Shown: positions 8,992 to 17,620, numbered from the stretch's first letter. The stretch: DNA of 64,000 nt from a bacterium (GCA_024743255.1 JANSWY010000025.1:1-64000), one strand, 5' to 3'. Numbers and translations are program-made. The notes: a model not told the origin generated them from the letters alone.

Positions 8992-9018
8992 CAAAAAAAG
9001 GGCAGGATGGACCTGCCC
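8992..9018 (-). terminator. Terminator of hsp20
   Basis: On the minus strand a 7-bp stem (gggcagg/cctgccc, 9000-9018) with a 5-base loop is followed by seven T. Confidence 0.85.
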
Positions 9019-9056
9019 TCAAAAACTCAACTCACTTACTACTACTTACTATTCTA

Positions 9057-9488
9057 CTACTTAATGCTAATCGTCTTAACTTCTTTCTTGATCTCAGTTT
9101 TAGGGATTTGAATCAAGAGAATGCCGTCTTTGTATGAAGCTTCCACTTTATCTGCGGCTACATTTTCAGGTAACTTGAATGATCTTTTGAAAGATCCATA
9201 CCTTGTTTCCACAGAGTGGAAGTTCTTTTCTTTCTTAGTTTCCTCAAACTTTCTCTCTCCTCCAACTGTCAATGTTCCATCTTCCAGGTCGATTGAAATG
9301 TCTTCTTTCTTTAACCCTGGCACAGCAAACTGCAATTCGAAATCCTTATCAGTTTCAGCTATATCCACTTGAGGAGTGAATGAAGAAGTGCCATCATTTG
9401 TGAATACTGAATCGTTGAAGAATCTGTCGATTAAGTTCCCAAATCCTACTGGTCTATAATCTCTTGGGTTGTATCTTACTAAAGCCAT
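9057..9488 (-). CDS. Small heat shock protein, Hsp20/alpha-crystallin family
   Basis: The 143-residue protein starts at the ATG ending at 9488 (MALVRYNPRDYRP), the typical N-terminus of this family in Bacteroidota; the longer frame would add 15 Lys/Asn-rich residues. It has a short N-terminal arm, the alpha-crystallin domain (about 40-130, with FAVPGLKKEDISIDLEDG and NVAADKVEASYKDGILLI) and C-terminal I-x-I-like words (IQIP, ISIK) used in oligomer contacts. It is an ATP-independent holdase that binds unfolding proteins in the cytoplasm. Its upstream region carries two TGTCA-N3-TG elements and a sigma-54-like box. Confidence 0.93.
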   Translation of the reverse strand: MALVRYNPRDYRPVGFGNLIDRFFNDSVFTNDGTSSFTPQVDIAETDKDFELQFAVPGLKKEDISIDLEDGTLTVGGERKFEETKKEKNFHSVETRYGSFKRSFKLPENVAADKVEASYKDGILLIQIPKTEIKKEVKTISIK

Positions 9489-9548
9489 TTTATTTTGTTT
9501 TAAGTTTTCTATTTTCAATTTCTTTTTAATCAATTACACCCTACCTAT

Positions 9549-9565
9549 AGTAAAATCTGTGCCAA
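9549..9565 (-). promoter_or_regulatory. Possible sigma-54-type -24/-12 promoter for hsp20
   Basis: The minus strand reads TTGGCACAGATTTTACT. This matches TTGGCAC-N5-TTGCW except for A in place of the G of the -12 GC. Predicted transcription would start about 50 bases before the ATG. The changed -12 base is a serious mark against it. Confidence 0.3.
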
Positions 9566-9597
9566 CTCAATTTTTAAGTAACTTCGGCAGTTTAGTG

Positions 9598-9651
9598 TGT
9601 CATTTTGTCCGTTTTTATGATGTTTCGATGGTTTTTAATGTCATAATGGCA
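9598..9651 (-). promoter_or_regulatory. Two TGTCA-N3-TG(T/G)C elements upstream of hsp20
   Basis: TGTCATTTTGTCC (9598-9610) and TGTCATAATGGCA (9639-9651) are quasi-palindromes whose starts are 41 bases apart, about four helical turns. They lie 110-165 bases before the hsp20 start. A stress-regulator operator is possible but unproven. Confidence 0.4.
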
Positions 9652-9790
9652 TCTTTTTGTTGTTTAGGATAGAATGAGATTAGAATTGAAAAAAAATCAA
9701 AATATTTCACCTTAAGCCTTTGGAGATATCGCAGCAACCAACTAATATTGCATTCCATTTTCAGACACGCTGAGAATGACAAACAAAAAT

Positions 9791-9864
9791 TCCTCCTTAG
9801 CTCAGTTGGTTAGAGCATCTGACTGTTAATCAGAGGGTCCTTGGTTCGAGCCCAAGAGGAGGAG
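9791..9864 (+). tRNA. tRNA-Asn (anticodon GTT)
   Basis: A 74-base cloverleaf. The acceptor stem pairs tcctcct (9791-9797) with aggagga (9857-9863), with discriminator G. The D arm contains agctcagttggttagagc. The anticodon arm is ctgac-tGTTaat-cag, with anticodon GTT. The T arm pairs cttgg with ccaag around ttcgagc. CCA is not encoded. A terminator follows directly. Confidence 0.96.
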
Positions 9865-9868
9865 CAAC

Positions 9869-9898
9869 AAAGCCACTTTTTAGTGGCTTTTTTTGTTT
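9869..9898 (+). terminator. Terminator of the tRNA-Asn transcript
   Basis: The stem agccact/agtggct is followed by a run of seven T, four bases after the tRNA. Confidence 0.85.
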
Positions 9899-9905
9899 TA
9901 AAAAA

Positions 9906-9970
9906 TGGTTAAAGCATCAGATCCCGATAACTATCGGGAAGGGTCCTTGATTTGAGCCCAAGAGGAGGAA
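9906..9970 (+). pseudogene. Decayed tRNA-Asn copy with a palindrome in place of the anticodon arm
   Basis: From the D loop to the acceptor 3' strand this stretch copies the intact tRNA-Asn: ggttaaagcatc near its start, then gggtccttgatttgagccc and aagaggaggaa at its end. The first 14-15 bases (acceptor 5' strand and D-stem 5' side) are missing. Where the anticodon arm should be there is tcccgata-ac-tatcggga (9922-9939), an 8-bp perfect hairpin. It cannot be a working Asn tRNA. It may be a relic of a duplicated tRNA or of an integration site, invaded by a short palindromic repeat. Confidence 0.85.
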
Positions 9971-10105
9971 TGTCAAAGACTTTTTAATACCCAATCAGCA
10001 AATCTACATTTCTTCAATCTTCAGACCTTTCTACAAATACCACATCAGTGTTTTGGTTTATTCAGTATGGTTGATCACCTTTATAGTTTACAAAACATCA
10101 CATCT

Positions 10106-11032
10106 ATGCTATTCAGAAACCTATTCACCATCATCATTCTATCAATCATCCAAATTGATGGCTTCACCCAATCCAATAAACGATATTCTACATTCGAAGA
10201 GGCATTATCAGATGCTGAACAAGTGAAATGGCTTGATCTTAATTGTGAAGATATCGCAGACTTTAGTGAGAATATTTCCAAACTGCCTAATGTAGAATCC
10301 TTGTATCTTTCTGGATGCGATCTAAAGAAACTGCCAAAAGGATTAGATAAGATTAGTAATCTAAGCCTCTTAAATGTGCAAGACAATCAATTAAGCTCAT
10401 TGTCTTCAGCAATTGAATCTTTAGAAAAGATGTCCGTAATCAATCTTCGAAATAATGAATTTAAAACATTACCCCCAGTACTTACTAAGCTGTCAAACTT
10501 GCGAGAAATTGATTTGTCCGGCAATGAAAATCTAAAACTTGATGATGCAATTACAACTTTATCTCAAGTCGAGAAACTGGATTTTCTCTATTTAAGCTCA
10601 CTGAATATCACCACTATTCCGTCTAACATCAAAGACTTAATATCACTAGAAGAACTCCATCTTTCCGAAAATCCGAATCTAGATTTATCAGATGCTTTTA
10701 ATTCCCTCTCAAAGGTCCCCAACTTGAAAATTCTTGTCTTGTCAAAAAATGACTTGAATGTCATCCCGTCTGATGTGCAGCTAATTAAACAAGTAAACGG
10801 ATTAGTATTGGATGAAAATCCAGAACTACAATTGGAAAGCTTAATTGAGAGCATGAATGAATTACCAGAGCTGAAAGTGCTATTGCTTAGAAATAATCAG
10901 ATCACCCAATTACCAAAAGACCTAAAAAACCTTTCAGGTTTGGCCGTTTTAGAACTAAGCGGGAATAACTTCTCTGAAGATGAGCAGGAGAGAATAAAAT
11001 CGACACTTCCCAATACCAATGTGGTGTTTTAG
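10106..11032 (+). CDS. Secreted leucine-rich-repeat protein
   Basis: I take the ATG at 10106, which begins a signal peptide (MLFRNLFTIIILSIIQIDGFTQ); a longer frame starts at 10067. The 308-residue product is LRRs almost throughout. In the later part the repeats alternate strictly between 26 and 23 residues (IDLSGNENL..., LYLSSLNITTIP..., LHLSENPNL..., LVLSKNDLNVIP...), giving three 49-residue super-repeats (10508-10948). There is no transmembrane segment, sorting domain or enzyme domain after the LRRs, so it is probably a periplasmic or secreted binding protein with unknown ligand. It has no operon partner; the next gene converges on it. Confidence 0.8.
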   Translation: MLFRNLFTIIILSIIQIDGFTQSNKRYSTFEEALSDAEQVKWLDLNCEDIADFSENISKLPNVESLYLSGCDLKKLPKGLDKISNLSLLNVQDNQLSSLSSAIESLEKMSVINLRNNEFKTLPPVLTKLSNLREIDLSGNENLKLDDAITTLSQVEKLDFLYLSSLNITTIPSNIKDLISLEELHLSENPNLDLSDAFNSLSKVPNLKILVLSKNDLNVIPSDVQLIKQVNGLVLDENPELQLESLIESMNELPELKVLLLRNNQITQLPKDLKNLSGLAVLELSGNNFSEDEQERIKSTLPNTNVVF

Positions 11033-11045
11033 ATAAGAAATTCAT

Positions 11046-11080
11046 TCTATTAAAAAAGGTCCCAGCAGTGCCGGGACCTT
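11046..11080 (-). terminator. Terminator of the GH10 xylanase gene and end of the xylan locus
   Basis: On the minus strand the stem aaggtccc/gggacctt (11056-11080) is followed by a run of T. On the plus strand the same hairpin lies 23 bases after the LRR gene and may serve both. Confidence 0.75.
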
Positions 11081-11130
11081 CGATCTTTAAACGTAAAATT
11101 ATGAAGAGTCTGGTATACTCCTCACAAGTA

Positions 11131-12489
11131 TCAATCCAGCCCTTCTAAAAATCCAGTGTGGGCTTTTTTAGTATTAAAATCTGAATCGTAAAGCAATGGC
11201 CAATCTGGATGACCCCAGAAATCAACCAGCCATGTTTCGTCATCTCGCATTCCCCAAATTGTGAGTGCAAATTTACTCTCCTCTGGTATGGCATTATAAA
11301 CCTCCACCACTTCCCTAACCTTTATTTGTTGATCCAAAGCGCGTTGATTAGTTAAGGCCACCAGGTCATTATTAGGATTGGCCCGGACATCTAGTTCCGA
11401 AAAGTGAAGCAGCAATCCCAAGTCAGTTACCTCTTTTGCAGTGGACGCAATCAAGTCTTTCCCTGGAAAGTCGTATGAGATGTGCATTTGGAACCCAAAG
11501 CCATCTACAGGCACTCCACGATCAATAAAATCTTTCATAAGGTTGATCGCAGCTCTTCTTTTAACCGCATCAATTACCATACTATAATCATTGTAAAAAA
11601 TCAGCACTTCAGAATCTGCTTCCCGAACCCAATTGTAACATTTCTCTATGTAATCATCTCCCATTCTCTGCCGAAAGACAGAATTTCGCAATGCTCCTGT
11701 ATTATCTTCAAACGCTTCATTTACAACATCCCAGGATTTGACTTTGCCTTTATATCGAGTAACTACGGTTTTAATGTAATCCTCGATCATATCTTCGAAT
11801 TCCTCATCAGTCCCGGAAAAATTTTCAACCCAACTTGGAGTGGCATTATGCCAAATCAAAGCATGTCCATGAACCTCCAAACCATTGTCTATGGCCCAAT
11901 CCACCGTGGCATCTGCAGAGGTGAAGTCGAAATTTCCTTCTGAAGGATACATGATATTCATCTTCATCTCATACTCACTAGTAATCTGGTCGTATTCGTC
12001 CAAGAGAATTTGTTCATGTTGCCCTGTGAGACGGTTTGAGCGAACAGCCATACCAACAGGAAAATCTGCGGCATTCTTCAAGAAGGTATCCGAACCGGAG
12101 TTTCCTCCCTCACTGAGCGTGGTAACACTAACGACGTTTGAGTAATCCGAAACAACATCCCGCAATACAGCCTGCACCCTAACAAAATAAGTTGTGGATG
12201 CTTCAAGACCTGTCACTGTTATTTCAGAAAATCCATTTCTTAGTGCGTCGTATGAGGTTAACAAATCATTGAACTCATCATCTGTCGCCACATCTATCAG
12301 ATACGCTTCTGCGCCTTCTACAAAAGGCCAGTCTATAAAAAACGAGTTTTGGGTAATTTCAGTGGGTGTTCCAATTTCTGGAGCACTCAATTCTGCTCCA
12401 TCATCTGAATCATCATCACCGCATGCTACTAATAATGTTGAAGTGACTGTAAGTATTCCTAATAAAAATTTGAAAAGTCTGTTTTTCAT
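11131..12489 (-). CDS. GH10 endo-1,4-beta-xylanase, surface lipoprotein with FN3 domain
   Basis: The 452-residue protein has a lipoprotein signal (LLVAC, Cys23) followed by GDDDSDD, an acidic stretch that in Bacteroidota favours export to the cell surface. A fibronectin type III-like domain follows (about 38-126), then the GH10 barrel (about 137-448). The acid/base is Glu258 in WDVVNEAFED, and the nucleophile is Glu365 in HFSELDVR. It cuts internal beta-1,4-xylosyl bonds with retention. It is the last gene of the locus and has its own terminator. A second GH10 enzyme in the locus leaves by another route, so the two probably act at different sites. Confidence 0.93.
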   Translation of the reverse strand: MKNRLFKFLLGILTVTSTLLVACGDDDSDDGAELSAPEIGTPTEITQNSFFIDWPFVEGAEAYLIDVATDDEFNDLLTSYDALRNGFSEITVTGLEASTTYFVRVQAVLRDVVSDYSNVVSVTTLSEGGNSGSDTFLKNAADFPVGMAVRSNRLTGQHEQILLDEYDQITSEYEMKMNIMYPSEGNFDFTSADATVDWAIDNGLEVHGHALIWHNATPSWVENFSGTDEEFEDMIEDYIKTVVTRYKGKVKSWDVVNEAFEDNTGALRNSVFRQRMGDDYIEKCYNWVREADSEVLIFYNDYSMVIDAVKRRAAINLMKDFIDRGVPVDGFGFQMHISYDFPGKDLIASTAKEVTDLGLLLHFSELDVRANPNNDLVALTNQRALDQQIKVREVVEVYNAIPEESKFALTIWGMRDDETWLVDFWGHPDWPLLYDSDFNTKKAHTGFLEGLD

Positions 12490-12506
12490 TTCATTTGATT
12501 AATGAA

Positions 12507-12535
12507 AGAGTGGCAAACTAGAAGTAAACCACTCT
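12507..12535 (-). other. Intergenic hairpin inside the xylan locus
   Basis: A 7-bp perfect stem (agagtgg/ccactct) lies between the IPT lipoprotein gene and the GH10 gene. No T run follows on the minus strand, so it is more likely an mRNA-stabilising or processing hairpin than a terminator. Confidence 0.45.
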
Positions 12536-12585
12536 TATATAAACTAATTGTGTAACAATAAAATGGCAATTACTGGTAATAAAGG

Positions 12586-14607
12586 CTATCTAAAGCCTAT
12601 GTAATCAATGTAAATATCACCTGACCACCCCTGATCCTGGAACCAGATTTCCGTCACTTCCGTGAAGCTTCCAAAGTCTGATAGTGGGATTTCGATATCA
12701 ACCCATTCTCCCTCTGTGATAGTCACCAACTGAGGGTTGTCTGTGTCAAGTTTGACATTTACATTTAGTTGCTGTCCGTCTGTTCCTGCTCCACCATAAA
12801 GTGAAAAAGCAAAGACAGTCGTTCCGGCAATTGAGACATTGTCTTTGCCCCATGTTCCAAGTTGAGCGGCTCCACCAAAATCAGCAGCAAACGTCACTTT
12901 GATGGCATTATCACCTTCTCTTGTAGTTTCTGTGTTACTGAAGTCTGTGACACTTCCGCCCCAGCCTCCACCTTCACCGAAGATAGAAGTAACTGCGTCA
13001 TCATAACCGATAATTGTCAATGGATCTGGCCCCAATTCTCTTTGTAGATCAAAACCCATTCTATCTATGTAAACCGTACCAGCCCAACCTTGATCCTGGA
13101 ACCAGATTTCGGTGATTGATGTAGGGTTCCCCAGATCAGATAATGGAATTTGGAAATCCACCCATTCGCCTTCTTCTATGGTCACCAAAATGAAATTATC
13201 TACATCTGACCTCACATTGATATTCAATTGTTGGCCATCAGTTCCGGAACCTCCATATAGTGAAAAAGCAAATACTTCTGTTCCAGAAATCTCTACTGGG
13301 TCTTTACCCCAAGTACCTAATTGACCTCCACCACCATAAGAGCCGTCATAAGTTACTTTCATAGAACTTGTACCTTCTCTTGGGTTTTCGGTGTTAGTGA
13401 AATCCGTGGTTGTGTTCCATCCTCCTCCTTCGCTCATTAATGGGTCTACTGCATCCAAATAAACTGGAATCAATAAATCCCCCAATCCTGTAGAAGGAAT
13501 ACTGATTGCCAGCCCAAGAGAACCACTGTAACCATGGATAGTCACATAATTAATCACTCCAATTGAGGCCATCTCAGGAAGATCAAATACAATTTGATTT
13601 GCTGTATGAGCGTTGAAGTCGGCAGCTAATAGTGTGCCATGTCCTGGAATCTCCAGTGAAGCTACGAGATCTAAGTCTGTACCCATAATTGTTACTTCAT
13701 CCACTCCAGGTCTTTGCTCTGATGGTGTGATTGAAGTTCCAACCGGCAATACAATAACCAAATCCTCTGTTGATTCTACATCTACTGGCGACAGTTGTTT
13801 TAGGATAATCTTTCCTGTTTCAACAGTGGCAGGAACAGTCAATGTGATTGCAGTAGCTGTATGACTATTGAAATCTGCCATTGCCACAGTTACCCCTTCA
13901 TAAAACTCAACCTCAGTAACCAGATCAAGATTTTGTCCTTCTATTGTCAAAACAGACTCATGTCTAACAGAAGATGGATTCAATGCTGAAATCTGAGGAG
14001 TAAGAACATCAAGGGCGGTTTCAAATGCAAAAACTGCTGGTTCAGTACCCCCTGAGGTAAATGTTATAAATCCTGATTGAGCGCTCATGGGTACTTCCAC
14101 CTGTAATTCCGAGCCAGTTTGAGAAACAAAATTTTCGCCCAATACAATCAAATCACTTGGAAAGGTAATTGTCTCAATCCAATTCAGTTTATCGCCTGTG
14201 ATAGTGATTGTTTCACCTGGTTTTATGGAGTTTGTTATTCCATCGATTGTAACATCAACTTCAAAATTGAGAATAGTTTTAGTTTCAATTTCTTCCGTTG
14301 GAGTCTTAAAAACTAAAACACCTGGTTCAGCAGCTTGAGGAACCACTACTTCAATTGAACCTGATGATTGATTCGCAAAGTCTGTTACCTCTACATCAGG
14401 CTTGAATAGAATGGAAGTCACTTTATCCAGATTTGTTCCAATAACCTGAATTGTCTCTCCGTGCTTTACTCCAGCAGGTCCAAAACTAAGTACAGTTGTT
14501 TCCTCGCTAATCGGCTCATCTTCCTCACATGAAGTGAGAATGAAGCTCGCAACCATTGCACATAAAACAAATGGCAGAATTGTTCTTATCGCTAATATTT
14601 TTTTCAT
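12586..14607 (-). CDS. Surface glycan-binding lipoprotein: four IPT domains and two tandem C-terminal binding modules
   Basis: The start is the ATG ending at 14607; a TTG two codons earlier is less likely. The 673-residue product has a lipoprotein signal (FILTSC, Cys27) with acidic EEDE after it. Four IPT/TIG-like beta-sandwich domains follow (about 38-118, 119-198, 203-288, 289-370), then two copies of an about 140-residue module (383-519 and 531-672). The copies share EGGGW, REGxxxxKVT, QLGTWGKD, FAFSLYGGxGTDGQQLN, EGEWVD and EIWFQDQGW; the many Trp and Tyr suggest carbohydrate binding. It should bind xylan at the cell surface in place of SusE/SusF. The module matches no CBM family I can name with certainty. 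Confidence 0.82.
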   Translation of the reverse strand: MKKILAIRTILPFVLCAMVASFILTSCEEDEPISEETTVLSFGPAGVKHGETIQVIGTNLDKVTSILFKPDVEVTDFANQSSGSIEVVVPQAAEPGVLVFKTPTEEIETKTILNFEVDVTIDGITNSIKPGETITITGDKLNWIETITFPSDLIVLGENFVSQTGSELQVEVPMSAQSGFITFTSGGTEPAVFAFETALDVLTPQISALNPSSVRHESVLTIEGQNLDLVTEVEFYEGVTVAMADFNSHTATAITLTVPATVETGKIILKQLSPVDVESTEDLVIVLPVGTSITPSEQRPGVDEVTIMGTDLDLVASLEIPGHGTLLAADFNAHTANQIVFDLPEMASIGVINYVTIHGYSGSLGLAISIPSTGLGDLLIPVYLDAVDPLMSEGGGWNTTTDFTNTENPREGTSSMKVTYDGSYGGGGQLGTWGKDPVEISGTEVFAFSLYGGSGTDGQQLNINVRSDVDNFILVTIEEGEWVDFQIPLSDLGNPTSITEIWFQDQGWAGTVYIDRMGFDLQRELGPDPLTIIGYDDAVTSIFGEGGGWGGSVTDFSNTETTREGDNAIKVTFAADFGGAAQLGTWGKDNVSIAGTTVFAFSLYGGAGTDGQQLNVNVKLDTDNPQLVTITEGEWVDIEIPLSDFGSFTEVTEIWFQDQGWSGDIYIDYIGFR

Positions 14608-14629
14608 TTTCAATGCTTTATTGTTTGAA

Positions 14630-15871
14630 TCAGAGTTCTACAAATCGGATATTATCCACATAAAACTCAATTGCATTACCATCATTTTCCGGGGAACCGA
14701 GCAACCACATACTGATTGATCCGGCTGCTGATTCAATGAAGTCCTGACCAGGCGTGTAAAAAGTACCTTGATCATCATTGTTACCCATATGGTATTCGAA
14801 ACTTGTAAGTGGCACTACCACAGTGATCCATTGACCATTGGTATCAAAAGTTGCATCCTCATCTTCCCAAGGAGCCCAAATAGCTCTGGCGTTGATGTCG
14901 TTACTCCAGATTTCCTGATTACTGTCAATGTGATCTGATGGTGCTAAACATATGTTCAGGTGACCACCGTACCAGTTATTCACTTTTGCCTCAAACTTCA
15001 AGACATATTCTCTGTATGATCCTGAAAAGTCAGGATAGAAATTATCGGTTCTGGAAGCGTCCGCTCCTCCCCAATATTCAAACAACAATGGTGAATTTGC
15101 AGGTGATCCTGGACCTTCATCCCTTACATTTGCATCAAGATTTCCTCTGAATACATTATAGTTTCCGTCTAGCTCACCATCACCAGTTTCAGGCGCCCCA
15201 ATTCTCCATCCATTTGGTTGTAAATCATCGAAATTCAATACGGTATTTCGAGAATCCCAGAGATGAAATCCAGACTCTACCTCGCCAAAATTGGTCGTCA
15301 CTGTAACAGGTCCTTCAATTGCTCCTTCCGGAACGGTAAATTCTATCCTCTCCTGCGAGATGGAAACCACCTCTCCTGCAACTCCACCAGTGTAAGTAAT
15401 GACAGCTGGTTCAAAGAAGAAGTTACCATCAATAACCAGATTCTCTCCAGCTTGTGGCCATTCGTTAACAGCCGATGAAATCACCGGAGCACTGATTGAT
15501 ACTTCAAAAGGGTACTTAAGTGTATCACTGTCTTCATCTATTAAGTAGATAATATCAGTTACTTCATTGGGTGCTGAATTTGGCACCTGAACGAAAATAG
15601 TTTCATTAGTAACCCAGGTTGGGGTGAGTGATGCTTGTTGGTCATTAAACCACACCTCTCTAATTCCACCCAGATTGCTCCCTATCAAAACAATCTCACT
15701 TCCTAAATTGGCTCTTACCAAAAGAGAATCTGACTGATCAGGGTTTGCTACCCTTACGTAAGAAATAAGCGGTTCTCCATTGGGATCCTGAATGCCCACT
15801 CCATCATCTTCCTCGCACGATAGAAAAACGATTGTGGAAAGCACTACTATTAAATATTTTTTTAATCTCAT
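14630..15871 (-). CDS. Surface glycan-binding lipoprotein with IPT domains (SGBP-B-like)
   Basis: The 413-residue lipoprotein (signal ending FLSC, Cys19, then EEDD) has two IPT-like domains (about 34-120 and 121-205) and a C-terminal domain (about 212-413) with FDDLQPNGWRIGAPE, FEYWGGADAS, NNWYGGHLNICLAP and YVDNIRFVEL. This layout resembles the SGBP-B proteins that follow SusD in xylan and xyloglucan loci, where the C-terminal domain binds the polysaccharide. It lies 12 bases after susD and 22 bases before the next lipoprotein gene, so all are probably co-transcribed. The role is inferred from architecture and position. Confidence 0.85.
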   Translation of the reverse strand: MRLKKYLIVVLSTIVFLSCEEDDGVGIQDPNGEPLISYVRVANPDQSDSLLVRANLGSEIVLIGSNLGGIREVWFNDQQASLTPTWVTNETIFVQVPNSAPNEVTDIIYLIDEDSDTLKYPFEVSISAPVISSAVNEWPQAGENLVIDGNFFFEPAVITYTGGVAGEVVSISQERIEFTVPEGAIEGPVTVTTNFGEVESGFHLWDSRNTVLNFDDLQPNGWRIGAPETGDGELDGNYNVFRGNLDANVRDEGPGSPANSPLLFEYWGGADASRTDNFYPDFSGSYREYVLKFEAKVNNWYGGHLNICLAPSDHIDSNQEIWSNDINARAIWAPWEDEDATFDTNGQWITVVVPLTSFEYHMGNNDDQGTFYTPGQDFIESAAGSISMWLLGSPENDGNAIEFYVDNIRFVEL

Positions 15872-15883
15872 TTTCCTATTGAT

Positions 15884-17602
15884 TTATTCAAATTCGTATT
15901 CAACTGATTCTGATCCCGCTCCTAATAATGGGTTTGTAACCACTTCGTTTGCAGGAATTGGTAACCACATTTTGTCTTCCGTTAAAGTGATCACAGGCTC
16001 AGAATTAAAATTGGCTGTATTGGCAGTTCCAGCTTCGTTTGGTCCAACTAATTCATATGCATTTGGATCATTCTCAAGTGCATCATTAGGATCAATTCTG
16101 AAGTATTGATGAGATCTTCTTTGAGCATTTAGCATTGCCAAAGTTCCAGCTGCATCTCTATAATACTGTCTCTTGATATCCAACCAGGACATAGCTTCAA
16201 GACCAAATTCAACTCTTCTTTCATTGAACAAGTCTCTAAAGCTCATTTCATTATCTGAAGGTGGATTTAAGCCAGCTCTAGCTCTTACAGCTAAATAAGC
16301 TTCATATCCAGGTCCGGCAGAAAGAGAGTTTCCTGTACCCATCAAGGCTTCAGCATAAATCAGGTAAACATCAGCAAGCCTCAGCATATACATGTCCAAT
16401 GGAGAATCAAGATTGGAGATCACGAAACCATGATCATTTACACTTCCAATCACATGCTTTTTAAGACTTGTAAGAGTAGGTGTCTGACCTTCGATTTGAG
16501 CTCCGGTTTCATCTCTTGAAAGGATTTCGTAAGTATAACCTCCATCAGTTACTTTGAGATAATCATAGAAGTCATTCGTTTGCATGTAAATGGCTCTTCT
16601 TCGAGCATCTTCTACTCCTTCTGCATTAGCTTCTAAGTTTTCGATATAATCTGCAGTCATGGATTTTCCACCACCCCAGGCTTGAGCGTCCTCTGTGATG
16701 GTAGAGTTTCTTGCAAAACGCGCTTGTCTACTACTACCAAATGAATACCCAGAATTGATCCATTGCAGTGCAAACAGTATCTCTGAATTATTCTCATTGG
16801 AAACCTGGAACATATCCTCATAATTAGGATATAATGTCAATCCACTATTAACAATGACATCTTGAGCATAATTGGCCGCAATTGTGAAGTCTTCTGCACT
16901 TCCAATACTTCCACCTCCGGCAGCTCGCTGACCAAGAGTTACATGTAATTTTGCCAACATTCCCTTAGCTGCCCACTCAGTAACTCTTCCATCGGAATCA
17001 ACACTTGGAAGGTTGTTTGCTGCAAATTCAAAATCTCTTCTTATGAATTCATATATACTAGCAGTCGTGTTTTTTGGTAAAAACAGGTCGCCACTAGCAA
17101 CTTTTGAAGCAGGTTTTTCAATGATTGGCACATCACCCCAGTATTCAACCAGGTAATAGTAAGCCAAGCCTCGCATGAATCGTGCTTCAGCTACTCCTGC
17201 ATTGATGGCCTCCTCACTTACACCGTTTGAAGATGCAATTGGTGGTACATCATCAATTAACAGGTTGGCAAAAGAGATAACGTCATAGAGTCCTTGCCAT
17301 CCGTTATTGATATGAGTATTATTTTCATTGAATGAAGCATAGAAAAATTGTCCTTCCTGATCCCAATTGTGGAACATATCTCCAGAAAGCAGATCTCCAA
17401 CACACCATCCTAAAACATCATTAAAGTTGAACCAAGGAGAGCCGTATAGCGCAGCAGTACCTTGTCTGATTTCGTCTTCACTTCTATACCAGCCATCTAC
17501 TGTAGCCTGATCTTCGGGAGTAAACTCCAGAAACTCTTCATTACACGAAGTGACTGTTATGGTTAATAAAACCGCAAAAATGGTTTTTATATATCGTCTC
17601 AT
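15884..17602 (-). CDS. RagB/SusD family outer-membrane nutrient-binding lipoprotein
   Basis: The start is the ATG ending at 17602 (MRRYIKTIF); a TTG three codons upstream is unlikely. The 572-residue lipoprotein (TVTSC, Cys20) has SusD family words: a Trp-rich N-terminal region (EDEIRQGTAALYGSPWF), ARFMRGLAYYYLVEYWGDVPII in the TPR-like part, and LRLADVYLIYAEALM and FNERRVEFGLEAMSWLDIKR in the C-terminal part. SusD proteins form the lid over the SusC channel and hold incoming oligosaccharide. It lies 18 bases after susC. Here the ligand is presumably xylo-oligosaccharide, by context. Confidence 0.95.
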   Translation of the reverse strand: MRRYIKTIFAVLLTITVTSCNEEFLEFTPEDQATVDGWYRSEDEIRQGTAALYGSPWFNFNDVLGWCVGDLLSGDMFHNWDQEGQFFYASFNENNTHINNGWQGLYDVISFANLLIDDVPPIASSNGVSEEAINAGVAEARFMRGLAYYYLVEYWGDVPIIEKPASKVASGDLFLPKNTTASIYEFIRRDFEFAANNLPSVDSDGRVTEWAAKGMLAKLHVTLGQRAAGGGSIGSAEDFTIAANYAQDVIVNSGLTLYPNYEDMFQVSNENNSEILFALQWINSGYSFGSSRQARFARNSTITEDAQAWGGGKSMTADYIENLEANAEGVEDARRRAIYMQTNDFYDYLKVTDGGYTYEILSRDETGAQIEGQTPTLTSLKKHVIGSVNDHGFVISNLDSPLDMYMLRLADVYLIYAEALMGTGNSLSAGPGYEAYLAVRARAGLNPPSDNEMSFRDLFNERRVEFGLEAMSWLDIKRQYYRDAAGTLAMLNAQRRSHQYFRIDPNDALENDPNAYELVGPNEAGTANTANFNSEPVITLTEDKMWLPIPANEVVTNPLLGAGSESVEYEFE

Positions 17603-17620
17603 TTGTGTCAATTTTTATTT

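Larger units (their letters stand above)
9489..9790. other. Intergenic region between hsp20 and tRNA-Asn
   Basis: About 300 bases. The part next to hsp20 holds the candidate regulatory elements listed separately (9549-9565, 9598-9651). The rest is AT-rich, and I see no gene in it. Confidence 0.5.

Noticed and set aside
9841-9970. The repeated tRNA 3' ends as attL/attR of an integrated element
   Set aside because: Only about 100 bases lie between them, no integrase is nearby, and the similarity reaches back into the D arm, further than a typical att core. A decayed tRNA copy fits better.
11482-11943. 153-codon plus-strand frame opposite the lipoprotein GH10 gene
   Set aside because: It lies inside a strongly supported minus-strand enzyme and shows no domain, signal or start context of its own.
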